A stretch of 64,000 nt of DNA from Margaritispora aquatica (lineage: Eukaryota > Ascomycota > Leotiomycetes > Helotiales > Discinellaceae): contig VJWN01000012.1 of assembly GCA_007644065.1 (NCBI GenBank), forward strand, positions 1 to 64,000, read 5' to 3'. The notes under the pieces are model-generated. The model saw only the letters and a program-made list of their open reading frames with translations, made no database searches and was not told where the DNA came from. The translations under genes were made by a program, and so were the position numbers. Of this stretch, positions 22,704 through 34,044 are shown one piece after another (the first letter of the stretch is position 1; every line of letters starts with the position of its first letter).

Positions 22704-24635
22704 ATGGTAGCCGATCATCAAGATGGCGGACCATCGCGTTCCTCAGTCTCAGAATCTACACCCCTCATGATCGCCGAGCCCATCCCCATCGACGACTCCG
22801 CACTCCCAGACGACGCGAACGGCTTCTGCGCGAGTAGTACTGGGCACGGGAAGTCCGATGACACGCCGCTACCGATGAAACAGATTTTGATATTGTGCTA
22901 TGCACGCATCGTGGAGCCAATTGCATATTTTGGCATCTTTCCGTTTGTGAACCAGATGATTGAGGAGGTTGGTGGGATCAAGCAGGAGAATGTGGGGTTT
23001 TATTCGGGTCTCATTGTGAGTCTAAAGTTCTTTTGATAAGGAAGGAAGATGATGAGTTGAAAGTCGTCTTGTATGAGTGGGCTTCTTTCTGATGGAGTTG
23101 TGAAAGAGGTGGAGGGGGCAACTTGGAGATGAGGCATTGCGAAAACTCGTGAATTTCGCTCATGGTGACTCAGGAATCGTGTTTCTCTTTCACTCAGATG
23201 ATGCTCATGCTGGCATGGGGCAGAGCTGCAGACAGATACGGAAGAAAACCCATACTTGTCTTCTCATTGTTCGGTGTCGCTTTTGCCACAGCGATCTTTG
23301 GATTGGGCAAAAGCATCCCACAAATGGTTATGCTCCGCTGTTCTGCAGGTATATTTGCAGGAACCATTGTGTAAGTATCCATTGGAGATCTCTTTCAGCT
23401 GGCGTGATATCTCTGCGAAGTTTAGTTAGTGCTAATAGGAGCAGGACCGTGAGAGCCATGATATCGGAGAACAGCACTCAAAAGACACAGGCGAGAGCTT
23501 TCAGTCTTTTTGCATTCAGCGGAAACTTGGGAATCTTCATCGGGCCTTTGATTGGTATGCTCTTCATGATCAAGTGCTTATTCACGAGCTAACAATCCAG
23601 GTGGTACCTTGTCAAGTCCTGCGAAAAATATCCCATCTGTTTTTGGCAATATTAAATTCTTTAAGGACTACCCTTACGCTCTGCCGACTTTCGTCACTGG
23701 ATGCGTTGGGCTGTCTGCAGCTATCATCTGTGGTCTGTTCGTGAAGGAGGTAAGTATGGAAGCATATCACAGATATTTGAGCTAACTCGCTCTCAGACTC
23801 TCAAAAAGAAACTCAAGGGTGACACAGCAGTTGTTGAACCACCTATGTCCGTACTAGATCTGCTCAAAACACCTGATGTGCCCTATGTGCTGTTTCTATT
23901 CGGTCATGTCATGCTGCTTGGTCTCGCCTACACAGCGGGTAAGATAGCCACTCTCCACCATTTCGTTATTGCGCCCGACCCTCTCCTTTTCCCCATTTTC
24001 CAACTTCCTTGCTCTCCAGCTAATAGTTCCAGTAACGCCCGTGTTCTGGTACACGTCCGTAGAGCTCGGTGGCTTCGGCTTCTCACCAATGCAAATCTCA
24101 TCCTTCATCGCAGGTGCCGGCCTCTCTCAATCCGTCTGGCTTTTGGTGATCTTCCCACCTCTCCAAGCACGCTGGACCACTCGCGGTGTTCTGAAAGCAT
24201 GCTACCTTGGATGGCCCTTCTTTTTCGCTTCCGCACCTTTCTGTAACTGGCTTCTAAGAAGGGGTTGGACGACTGCTTTCTGGATTGTTGCTCCAATTCT
24301 TCTGGCAACCGGAAGTGGTGCCGCCATGGCTTTTAGTGAGTCTTACCTTCTCCTCGTTGTTACGATAGTACTTATTTTTTGTAGCTGCTGTTCAACTTGC
24401 GCTCAATGATGTATCGCCTTCTCCAGCGACATTCGGCACCATGACTGGTATGGCACTCACGCTCACTAGCGGTCTCCGGACTGTAGGACCGGCAGCTTTT
24501 ACTTCCCTCTTTGCCTATGGCATGAATACACAACTACTAGATGGATATTTGGTATGGGCTGTATTGATTGCTCTTGCACTCATGGGGACGGTATTGATAA
24601 GGTGGTACCCTGATCCTAAGGAAGAGGATGATTGA
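22704..24635 (+). CDS. MFS transporter
   Basis: Seven exons: join(22704..23015, 23174..23370, 23445..23554, 23601..23749, 23797..23938, 24027..24335, 24385..24635), 489 aa; all phases fit. It is a plasma or vacuolar membrane secondary transporter with about 12 TM helices. The loop 2-3 signature is WGRAADRYGRKPILVFSL. Motif-like RAMISENSTQKTQARAFS is followed by NLGIFIGPLIGG. A long acidic N-terminus (about 65 aa) precedes TM1 (ILILCYARIVEPIAYFGIFP). The SENST..ARAFS layout resembles the fungal ZIF1/Zrt-like or TetA-type MFS subgroup (yeast YCR023C-like). The substrate is unknown; no adjacent biosynthetic core gene points to a specific toxin-export role. The first intron is long (158 nt) for this window. 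Confidence 0.88.
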
Positions 24636-26388
24636 AAAGGAATGGTTACTATCATCATGAGCCAAAGAGACACAAAGAGAAACATCTAAGGCAATAAACC
24701 AACATAATCACTGCAATACTGCCTCAAGTATACATGGTATACAGTCAGCCAGTCGCTATCTAAAAGACATTGTCTCCATTGAATGGAAAGCCTCCAGAGT
24801 CTAATCTTGTCAGGCGCAATATTTAGAGTGTTATATGAGTTCACAAATTCAAAGGATGTAATGATAGATTTTAGCCAAACAAAATTGGATTTGGCTGACG
24901 TGTCTATGGATCTGTCGTTTTCAAGAACAGATTGGGGAAGCACATTTTAACCCAAGAAAAACGAGCAGGCTTTGCAAATAATAGACATAATACTACCAGA
25001 TTGATGATAGAAGTCTAGATTTAAGAAGAATATCTACAAATAATACGTGCTCCACCCCAGGCACATTGTGATGAGACGTGTATTATCCATTACTTTGATT
25101 CGAGAAAAATATGTTGACGTTTTCCAACGCCAAAGGACGTGAAAGAGGTCCACTACTTTGGAATTTGATCAACGGATGAGCGGACGCCTCGAATGTGATG
25201 CGTTTCTCTGCTACTAAATACGCGTTATTAGATGTAACACCCAACATTGTAACTCAAAGTGTCACTTGAATTCCAACACTTTGCTACGCTTGACAAACGA
25301 AATAATCTTACTTCAACCCATATTTAACAGGACAGCAATCTCACCACGCCGGATATTTGACGAGAAGGGAGAGGAGGAGATTAAAATATGATAGATGAAC
25401 TTCAGGGGACTTAGAAACCAGGGATGTTGCACGAGCTACAGCGAGATTATTGTGTTGTGGTCAGTAGTGAGGAGATTAAATTGACTGGGTGCATGATGCT
25501 ACGAACGAATGGAGTTCTAGATGTGAAGCATACGTAAGGGAAAGAGAGGGTAAGGTAGCATACGAGAAATGAAGATTTTGCCATTGTAGACAGGAAGACA
25601 CTCGAGGAGCAAATATCAAAGTCAAATCACGCATTGAGAAAACATCGAGGCGAGCTTTCGAACCATTCCATTCCAGTCAAAGCAACGAAGCTCATAACGC
25701 AGAGCCTTTTGTTTTCGGACGGCCCATCTAGCTGCCCACCTAGTTTACTCCCCCTTACAATTATGTGCATCAGCACAACTGATTATTGTACATTAATTTC
25801 ACACTTCGCTCTTCTATCCATCAACTCGCCCATCCAACCAGCCACTCTCTATTTGTAGGTCCCCCAACAATCGAGCCAGTCCCTCCATAGAAGGTACTAC
25901 TGGAACAATCACGACCACGACCGGTAGCTGTCCCTCTCGCCCGTCTCCATTCCTTCAACAGAAAAGCAAGAACAAACCAAATCATCCATCAATCCATCCA
26001 GTCATGATATTTATCAAAAAAAACAAACAAAACAAAAAAACTGCATGCGCAGGAAATCAAGCAATCAATCAATCATCCAACACCTCCCGTGCGTGACCCA
26101 CAGCAATACCGGAAGTAAGAAAGAAGATACAGAAATGAAAGGGTCAAAAATGTAAAGTTTACTCAATCCCCAGGGATGGCGCAAGGGTGAAGAAGATGAA
26201 TAGAACAGAAGCAAATAAAAACATCCAGTACTAAGCCTCAGCGCCATTTTCGTCCGCTTTGCCCTCAAGCAATCCTTCCATGGCAAGGTAACTTTTGTAT
26301 TGTAGCAAGGTTCGAACAAACAACCAGTCATCGAAAATTCTTGATGCGTTAAAATCAAGAGCACCTGCGCTCTTTTCTTCAACTCAAA
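24636..26388. other. Convergent intergenic region, about 1.75 kb
   Basis: The region lies between the 3' ends of the MFS gene and the Kelch gene. It holds pyrimidine-rich and A-rich tracts near 25730-26045 and short atca/atcc repeats (about 25979-26080), typical of 3' UTR sequence. No gene is supported. Confidence 0.5.
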
Positions 26389-29300
26389 TCAAATCAAATT
26401 GACCTGAGCTTTGTTTGCTCCACCAGTACCGACCTCAATGGGGCTCATCTCTCTCTTCCCACCAGATGTTGGGGACATGGCTGAGACGCTCCCATTTCGA
26501 CTCCTAGCAGCTTCTTCATCCTGATCAAGTCGCTTTCTCCAATCAGCAAGACTTCCGCTGAGACCATCCCCTGTGTTGGCTGCGCTTAGTCCATCAGCAG
26601 TCCCTCGAGACGGTGGTGCACGATCCTCGAAATCAAAGGCATTGCTCAATCGATAGTTCTTGTTTGTATTCTCCCAATGTGACCTCAAAGTTTCGAGTTC
26701 GTTGGCGAGACTATCCAGAGCCATCGAGTTTCTATTGCCACCCTCGTACAATGATGACTCTGACACTGAGTCCGTTGCTGACAATGTGCGTTGATGAGTG
26801 CTTGTCTGGTTAATGGTCGACTCGACTTGCCGAGATTGTCGCCGATAGTTGTCTACAGAATGTTCGACCTGATCCAACAGTAGGGACACTTTTTGTTCTG
26901 CGTCTTGAGCTCTGCGTTCTAGCAGAGAATTTTCTTGCTGAAGCTGCGCCAGATCAGATCGAGACTGCTCTGAGCTTGTGGCAAATTGTCTCTGAGCCTG
27001 CTCATGAGTACCTCGATGATGATCACGCTCCTGCTGAGTGGCAACCAGCTCTTTTCGTACTTCGGCCATTTGTGCCTCTAGTTGACTGATAGAAGACTTC
27101 ATTTCGGCCTGGAGTGATTCGACTTGCTTCGTCAACGAGGCTCGCTCCGCTTCCCAATCACTTGATGATGCACCCTTTTCTTCGGCTTCAGTAAGCTGTT
27201 CTTTAAGGCGGGTGTTGTCAGTCTTATATTTTGCCAGTTCGTCTTTCATGCGCTTGAGCATCTTCTCTGTGCCCTTGACATAATGTACGGCAGATTGATA
27301 ATCATTCTCAAGCTGACTGAGTTTCTCACGGTAGGCGCCCTCGGTTTCTTGTTGTTGAGCGTCGAAGTTCTGTCGAGTTTCCTGGTGGGCTTGGACGCTT
27401 GCAGCAAGCTGTTGCTCTACTTCGCGAAGTCTGAAAAGATCAGGCGTGTTTCTGTCAGATTGTGGACTAGACAGGCCTCGAGCTCGTGCCGCGCTCGCTC
27501 CCGATGGACTGATTCCGCGCTCCCCAAGAAGATCTTTCAAGGTGTTATGCTGTACGTGAACGGCATTGGTTTCCAGCTGCTGGTTGGAAAGCTTAGCCTT
27601 CAACTCAGAATTGGCAGCTTGCAAGGTTTGTACTTCACGCATGTTGGCTTGAAGTTGCTTTCTAATTGACATGCTCTCACGACTTGATTGTTCCTGGTAT
27701 GCCTCCAATCCTGCAATTCTGGCTTCCGCACTTCGCAGCTTCTCAGAAGCTGCATCAGCTGCCGCCTGGTACTTCCGAACCATTGCATTGGCGGATTGGA
27801 TTTGGACCTGCAGAGCCTCAGAACGTTCATCCCTGTTGGAAGAAATCGCGCTGAGATCTCTGGTAGAAACCTTATCGAGACCTGCGAGAACAGCCTGCCG
27901 ATGAGTGCGAGCTTCGTTTGCATGCTGCTCAGCCATCTCTTCGGCATCGCGAAGTCGTCTCGTTGCAGTCTCAAGCTCAGCAGTTCGATTTTCATGCTCA
28001 GACTTGAGCTGCGAGAGCTTCGTCTCAAGCTTCTCCCGCTCTGACCGTACCTCATCTAGCTTTCGCTCCAAGGTGGCCCTCATCTCAGCAGAGGAACTAA
28101 TGGCTCCACGAAGAGACTCGAACGTGCTGCTGTGATCCTTTGTCTGGCTAATCGCTTCTTGATACTTGCTCTCCAACTCATCCTTGTCGAATTGAAGAGA
28201 CTCAGCAGCGGCCACGGCCTCAGAGCAGATTATAGCGTCCTCTCTGCTCTTGATCTGGAGTTCATGTAGCTCCGCCTTTAAGCGTTCCACTTCAGAAGAA
28301 TTCTGTTGTCTGTAGCTCTCCAGTTCGACCATGCGACTCTGCGTAGAATTAGAAGTATCCTCTGCTAACTTGCGATTGCGTTTCTCTGCCTCAATCTCGG
28401 CTGTCAGCATTTGAACGTGATTTCTTAGATCGCGCTGTTCGGCTAATGCTGCAGCTAGCTTCCTGCCAATATCGGTTGATCTGTCACTTGACATGACTCC
28501 AAGGTCTCGAGAATCATTATCCAGTTGTGGGGTACTAGTCTGACTCCCGCCATGAGCAGCAAGCCTTGCTTTAGCATAAACTGCTTCGGCGACCGCAGCA
28601 TCTCGTTGTTTCTCAACCTCCGCAATCTGACGTGCAGCATGAACAGCTTGTTTATCGATCGAGGCTTGAACATTTGAGAGTTCTGTCTTCATAGCAATAA
28701 GAGCTTCAATCAGCGGCTTATCTTCATCGTCAAACGATTCCGCAGCTCGCTGATCGAGCATTGGGACACTTGAAGGATTTGGCTTATAGCCCGCTTTTCG
28801 AGCAAGCTCCAACTCAGATGCGTACCAAGCATTGCGATTCTTCGCCATATCTAGCTCCTTGAGAATGGTCACCGTTTGGGAATTACGAGCAGAACCTTTC
28901 CTTGCAAGCGGATTGCTAAGTTGCCTACTCGGTGGCGGTGGAGAAGTAGAACGAGCATTTGTAACGTTGCGCAGCGAAGATTGCTCGCTTGTGCTATCTA
29001 CAGAATTTTGCTGCCTAGACTTGGAATTTGATCTACTCGATGTTGCAGTGTTCATGCTCACTGGCGGAGCATTCTCCGTGGAAACTGGCTTCGATGCCTG
29101 CTGTGCCTGAGTTGGGGTGCGCCGTCCGTTCGTTATTGGCGATTCTCGTTCTCGTGACTGGGAAGGACTTTCGCGAGGAGCAGGAGACATTGTGCGGGCA
29201 GGAGACATATTGCGACTGGGACCTGGTGCTGCGATGTTCTCCACCACAGGATTTCGAACAGAGGTATCGACTGGAGGACCAAACCCTCTCTCAGGCTTGG

Positions 29301-31314
29301 CTTGTGGTCCTTGAGATGGCTGCGGTCCTTGTGGCGGTTGGGCGGCTTGAGCGACAGGTTTACCTCGACCATTTACCATGGGAGGTCCACTTGGTCGAGG
29401 TGCTTGTTGCTGAGGTGGTGGACCAGAGGGTTGCGCAAGCGATGCTCTTGGCAGCTTTGAGCCTCCTGGAGGCCCATTTTGCTGGCCGTTTTGCATTGAA
29501 ACTGGAGGCGCCATTTGACCACCACTCGGAGGGGCACCTTGTGGTTGTGCAGATCCTGGTGCAACCCCGTTGACATCATTTCCATTCACTCCTGGCTGCC
29601 CAGCTCCTCTGCCATTTCCTGCACCCATCACACTCTCTCGTGGTGGACCACCATTGAGTCGTTTGTTCTCAGGTCCAGTGGATCCATCTCTAGAGGCTCC
29701 TCGAGGTGTATTCATACCACTCTTCTCCGTGCCACTAGGTCGCCTGGCACCCGGAACGCGCTCGCCGGCAGGCGCTTGCTGTATCTGTTGATCGTTGGGG
29801 TATCGAATTTTGCTAGTGTCTAGCAGGTACACGATCGCGAGATCTGAGGCTTCACGAGTTGCTGTGCTGGGCTCACCAGCTAGAACGACAATCTGCTTCC
29901 CAGCGGCAGTCATACTGTGTCCGGATCTCGGCGATGGAGATGGCCCCATATTCTGGAACGTGTACCACCGTCTGGAGGATATTCTAAACGCAGCCAGATC
30001 GCCCAGGTCTGCTCCTTCCTCAGTTCTTCCACCAAAGATATACATTACATCGTCCACAATTGCCGCTGCGTGCCCTTCTCGTGGTGCTGGAATATAACCT
30101 ATGCAGTCAAGGACTGTCCATGCATTAGTCACTGGATCGTAACACCAAACATCATTGAACCATTGAAAGCCATTGGTTCCTCCAAATCTGTTCCTGTTAG
30201 CACAATGCCTCTTGGCGACCAAGAAACACTAACAAATAAAGCTTCTCGTTGTACGTGACAACAGAGTGGTTTGTTCTCGCTGGAGGGATCTGTCCTTGAG
30301 GCGGTCCACCTTCGTCGCTGTTCCGGATGAGCATCTCCCAGCGATTTGAAGGGATCTGCAACTGGTTTAAGTCAAAAGCTACCAGATCGTTCATGAAATA
30401 TCCTTCAACCTGACCTCCAAAAACATAAATTTTGGATCCTAAAATGTTCAACGAATGTCCATATCTACCGGAGGGTCGTGGGCCAGCCGGTACAGCCCTT
30501 GACCACTGTCTCGTTGCTGCTTCAATCAGCAAGTATTATAAGGACCGACAGAAGATCAAACATACAAGTATTCAGGAGGTATAGTGTCTCGTCAAGGACA
30601 TCCGAGTCTTCCATCTTGGTATCTCCTCCGTATACGATGAATGCATTGCCAACCAATAAACTGGCATGGCCTACTCGTGGTCCTGGACCTTCCGCTGTAG
30701 TTGCAAGAGGATAGCATGCCATATTCCCTCCAGCTTCTACCATCCACAGGTCGCCCTTTACCGTAGAACTATTGATGAGACCTCCCATCAGGTAGATATC
30801 ACCTTCTTTCGAGGCCACAGAGTTAACAGCAGCGCCATAGCGAGGAAAGGGGCTCGGATGTGATGTTGTGTATGTTAACCGCCGTTGGGACCATGGATAT
30901 AAGGAGGCATTTGGATTCGAAGTCATTGATTGAACTGCAGGCGCAGAACCGTTTCTCAGCTGGAATTGACAGTCAGTAATTGTACCAAAGATCACACTTA
31001 CAATGCGCGCATGAAGGATATTCTGAGTATGCACTCACAGGTAGGTCTTGCGCTTGATCTGTTGTGAGACCTCTTCGACCATTGACCTGCTCTGGACTAG
31101 GTGTCGCCGTTCCACCACCACCACCCCCGACACCACCCTGTAGCGAGTTCATGGAATTATTGACACTACTTGATGGAGTCGACGATGACTGCTGCACCGC
31201 GCCCTTCTCGTTGACTCGACCATTTGATGACTGGAAAGAGGATTGTGATCCTGCGATTTCCTTGGTGGCCTGGGCCTTGTCTGCGTGCTTCTTGCTCTTG
31301 AAGAGGAATGCCAT
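26389..31314 (-). CDS. tea1: Tea1/KelA-type Kelch-repeat cell-end polarity factor
   Basis: Four exons: complement(join(26389..30187, 30234..30519, 30566..30959, 31039..31314)), 1584 aa. It marks hyphal tips: in fission yeast and Aspergillus the family rides microtubule plus ends and recruits formin-polarisome factors. The N-terminal 90 aa are Ser/Gly-rich. About six Kelch blades run from roughly residue 115 to 440, with repeated YGG, FGG and VGH/YGH pairs (PRYGAAVNS, PRVGHASLLV, GRYGHSLNIL, REGHAAAIV). A Pro/Ser/Gln-rich linker follows, then long coiled coils from about 760 to 1500 that start with the typical ILKELDMAKNRNAWYASELE. The family name is from domain order and this signature. No disruption. 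Confidence 0.93.
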
Positions 31315-31776
31315 CGTGCCATGCGCGGCTGGCCAGCACTTTGTATTATGCCACCGGCGTCAGGACTGGCGATATTATCGCTCCGATCGAAGGTGATGAT
31401 GATGGTGTTTGATCGGAATGTTTTGATTAGAACGGGAATTTTGAAAGAAAGTTCGGATTGGGATTCAGGGTCGTCGCTGAAGGGGGAATTTGTCTGAGAG
31501 CGGGTCGAGCTTTTAGGACGAGGGTGAGGGTGAGGGTGAGGGATAGAGCGAGCGAGTGTGAAGGCTGGGTAACGACGATGCACTGGGGATTATTTTGTCG
31601 CAGAATGTGTATGTCAGGAGGCGAACCTTGATATGGAGCGATCATCAAAACAATTAAATTTAGAGATTGTTGTTATTGTTGTGATAATTGTCGCGTCGTA
31701 ATGGTAAGGTAGTAGGTTGTAAGTAACAAATTCAAGATCGAAAATTACTGAGGGTCTCTAAGCTGGACCTGGATCC

Positions 31777-31826
31777 TAGGTAGGTGGGTAGGTAGGTAAG
31801 TAGGTAGGTGCCTATACCTTAGGTAA
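31777..31826. repeat. (GTAG)n-type simple repeat
   Basis: Variants of taggtaggtaggt run across this stretch; similar units recur at about 33208-33235 in the same intergenic region. Confidence 0.75.
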
Positions 31827-31937
31827 AGGTAATTCAAGTAAGTATGCGACTCACTCGTGGCATTCAACTCCTTTTAGAACAAGGTGTCACCACTGTCACC
31901 AGTATAAATTCCAGAATTCCAAGGGCAACGTTTTCTC

Positions 31938-31970
31938 TCACTCCTCACTCCTCACTCCTCACTCCTCACT
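31938..31970. repeat. (CTCCTCA)n minisatellite
   Basis: Four to five copies of the heptamer ctcctca lie in direct tandem in the Tea1-Kog1 intergenic region. Confidence 0.85.
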
Positions 31971-34044
31971 CCCGTCCACATCAGCTCAAAAACACTGGAA
32001 ATTCTAAATCAATTCAATCATTCTACAGTACAGTGGTGCATCTATTATGGTCTATTATGAGTCCAAATCAGCCCCTGAAATGGGTGGCATGCTCGGTAGG
32101 TAACTGGTCTAGGATCTGGGACCTGTCCAGAGCTTGATCGAGTCGGGACCACCAACCATTACGGAGCCACTGGCACCCAAAGGAGTAATGGTCGTGTTTC
32201 AAAGTTGCAAAAAGCTCCAATATTTAGGAGCTTTTGGAACTTTAGGTTCCTACTAGCCGATAGTTTCTTAGTTACCTACCTTACCTTACCTAGCACTCCC
32301 TAGGCTCACGGCTCGAATCCTGAGCTGGATGGAAAATAACAAAGCTTCCTGAGACTTTTTGTTTGGTGAAGTCTTAACTGGAGCAGAAGCAAAGGCAAGA
32401 TACCTACCTCGGCAAGGTGTGGATACAAAATCAATATGGGATCAAGTTGTGTTTCTTTCATTCCTCCTTCTGATCCCTTGCCTATGGCTGGCTGTTATCG
32501 TCTGATGATTGCATTCTAACCCCAATCACTAGAACGGCAGATGAGACATGAAAAAGATGAATGACCCATGGGCAAAGTCGAGTAGCCTGTGAAAAGTAGA
32601 CGATCTTCAGGTTCCCGGATGAGCAGCGTGCATGAGAATTTGAGGATAGGTTTCGGCAGGGTCTTGAACGGCTGTCATAGGTTGAAGCAGCCATTTCATA
32701 TGTTCCCAAACCCCAATGCTGCATGGACGGGATGGGGCACAGCTGCTGAGGTGCAGCATCCAACATCCAGCATGACCTCCCAAAGCACTCAGGAGTCGCT
32801 TAGACGAAAAAGAAAAACGTGAAGAGACAATCGATAAGCTTTATCAGCCACTCCACTGCATTCATATGCATTCATAGAGTATTGAGACATCTATCAAGTC
32901 GAAGCGACCAGAGCAGATGAGGCTGGATGAGTACAGCGCACATAATGGTATATAAGCGCCGAGAAGTATGACGAGGGAACCACATGAAAAGTGTAATGTC
33001 GTATATCGTATGTCGATAGAGAAAAGGCTTTGAATATTTTATTGTGGTTTTCTCGAGGATGAATCACAAAAGCCGAGAAAGAGTTTGAGAAATCGCTTGA
33101 TTGACGACTGTTTGTAGTCAAAGATTCCAATGAATTTTTGTGCCACCGACGACAATCATCAAATATACAAGCCATGACAAGGTCGTGATTCAAAGAAGAG
33201 AAAAGGCAAGTAGGTAGGCAGGTAGGTAGGTAGATACCTTACCTGCGAGAGAATAACAATCAGATTTCTGAACTGTAAGCATGATGCATACTTGAATCAT
33301 GCTAGACATAATGTAAGCTCATGGTAATGTAACCAAAGGTGAATAAAGTACAGTATCCGAATTATATTCAGCATTCCAATGATTTACAGCCGACTAAGAC
33401 AGCTTTGAGGCTCTTTCCAACGTACCTCCACAGACAAGCAGCGCTAAGCCTAATATAGATCCAGGGTAACTTCCAACTCGTGACTTTATTACCTCATCCA
33501 ACCTTCCCGGTCACTCTATGGACTGGTCGGTCAGTCAGGTCCTGAACATACCTTAACCTACTGTTTACTGCAGAGGCAATCGAAGTCCAACCTCAGCCGC
33601 AAGCTTTAGATACCTATTTTATGTTTCTTAGTCTGTCTGCTACATTGGAATATGCCTTCGACTCATATGAGATCGTATAACCCTGTTTCTCTTCTAATAT
33701 AACCCGTTAATTAATCCATACCTCTACCTTCTCTTTCCTCCGCTCAGGGTATGTAAATCTACCTACCTAGCAAAAGCAAATCCATCTCTATACTTCCATC
33801 CCATGGTCGCCAAGCTATCAAAACGTTTGCCTAGGTAGCTGACTTTCACTTTAGGGCTCCAGCAACAACGCCGGGTACACACAACTCTTGATATAAAATC
33901 CGAGGACCATAATACGACACGGTAGAAGGCAGAAGGCAGTCGGTAGTCTAATTCCAAATCTACAGAGAAACCCGAATTCGTCATATGCATCCCACCAACA
34001 CTGCCTCGACTGTTTGAGAAGAGGTGCTTTTGTCTTGCATTACT

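Larger units (their letters stand above)
31315..34044. other. Large divergent intergenic region, about 2.7 kb
   Basis: It separates the starts of the Tea1-like and Kog1-like genes. It contains several simple repeats: GGTGAG units near 31515-31545, GTAG units at about 31777-31812 and 33208-33235, and CTCCTCA units at about 31938-31970. No open frame has coding character. Long upstream sequence of this kind is common for fungal signalling genes with long 5' UTRs; the UTRs were not delimited. Confidence 0.5.

Noticed and set aside
27283..30258. Many plus-strand open frames of 60-180 codons inside the Kelch gene
   Set aside because: They are antisense shadows of a long, codon-biased exon and have no motifs of their own.
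32300..32330. tRNA-like GGCTCGAATCC
   Set aside because: No matching acceptor and D arms at the required spacing on either strand.
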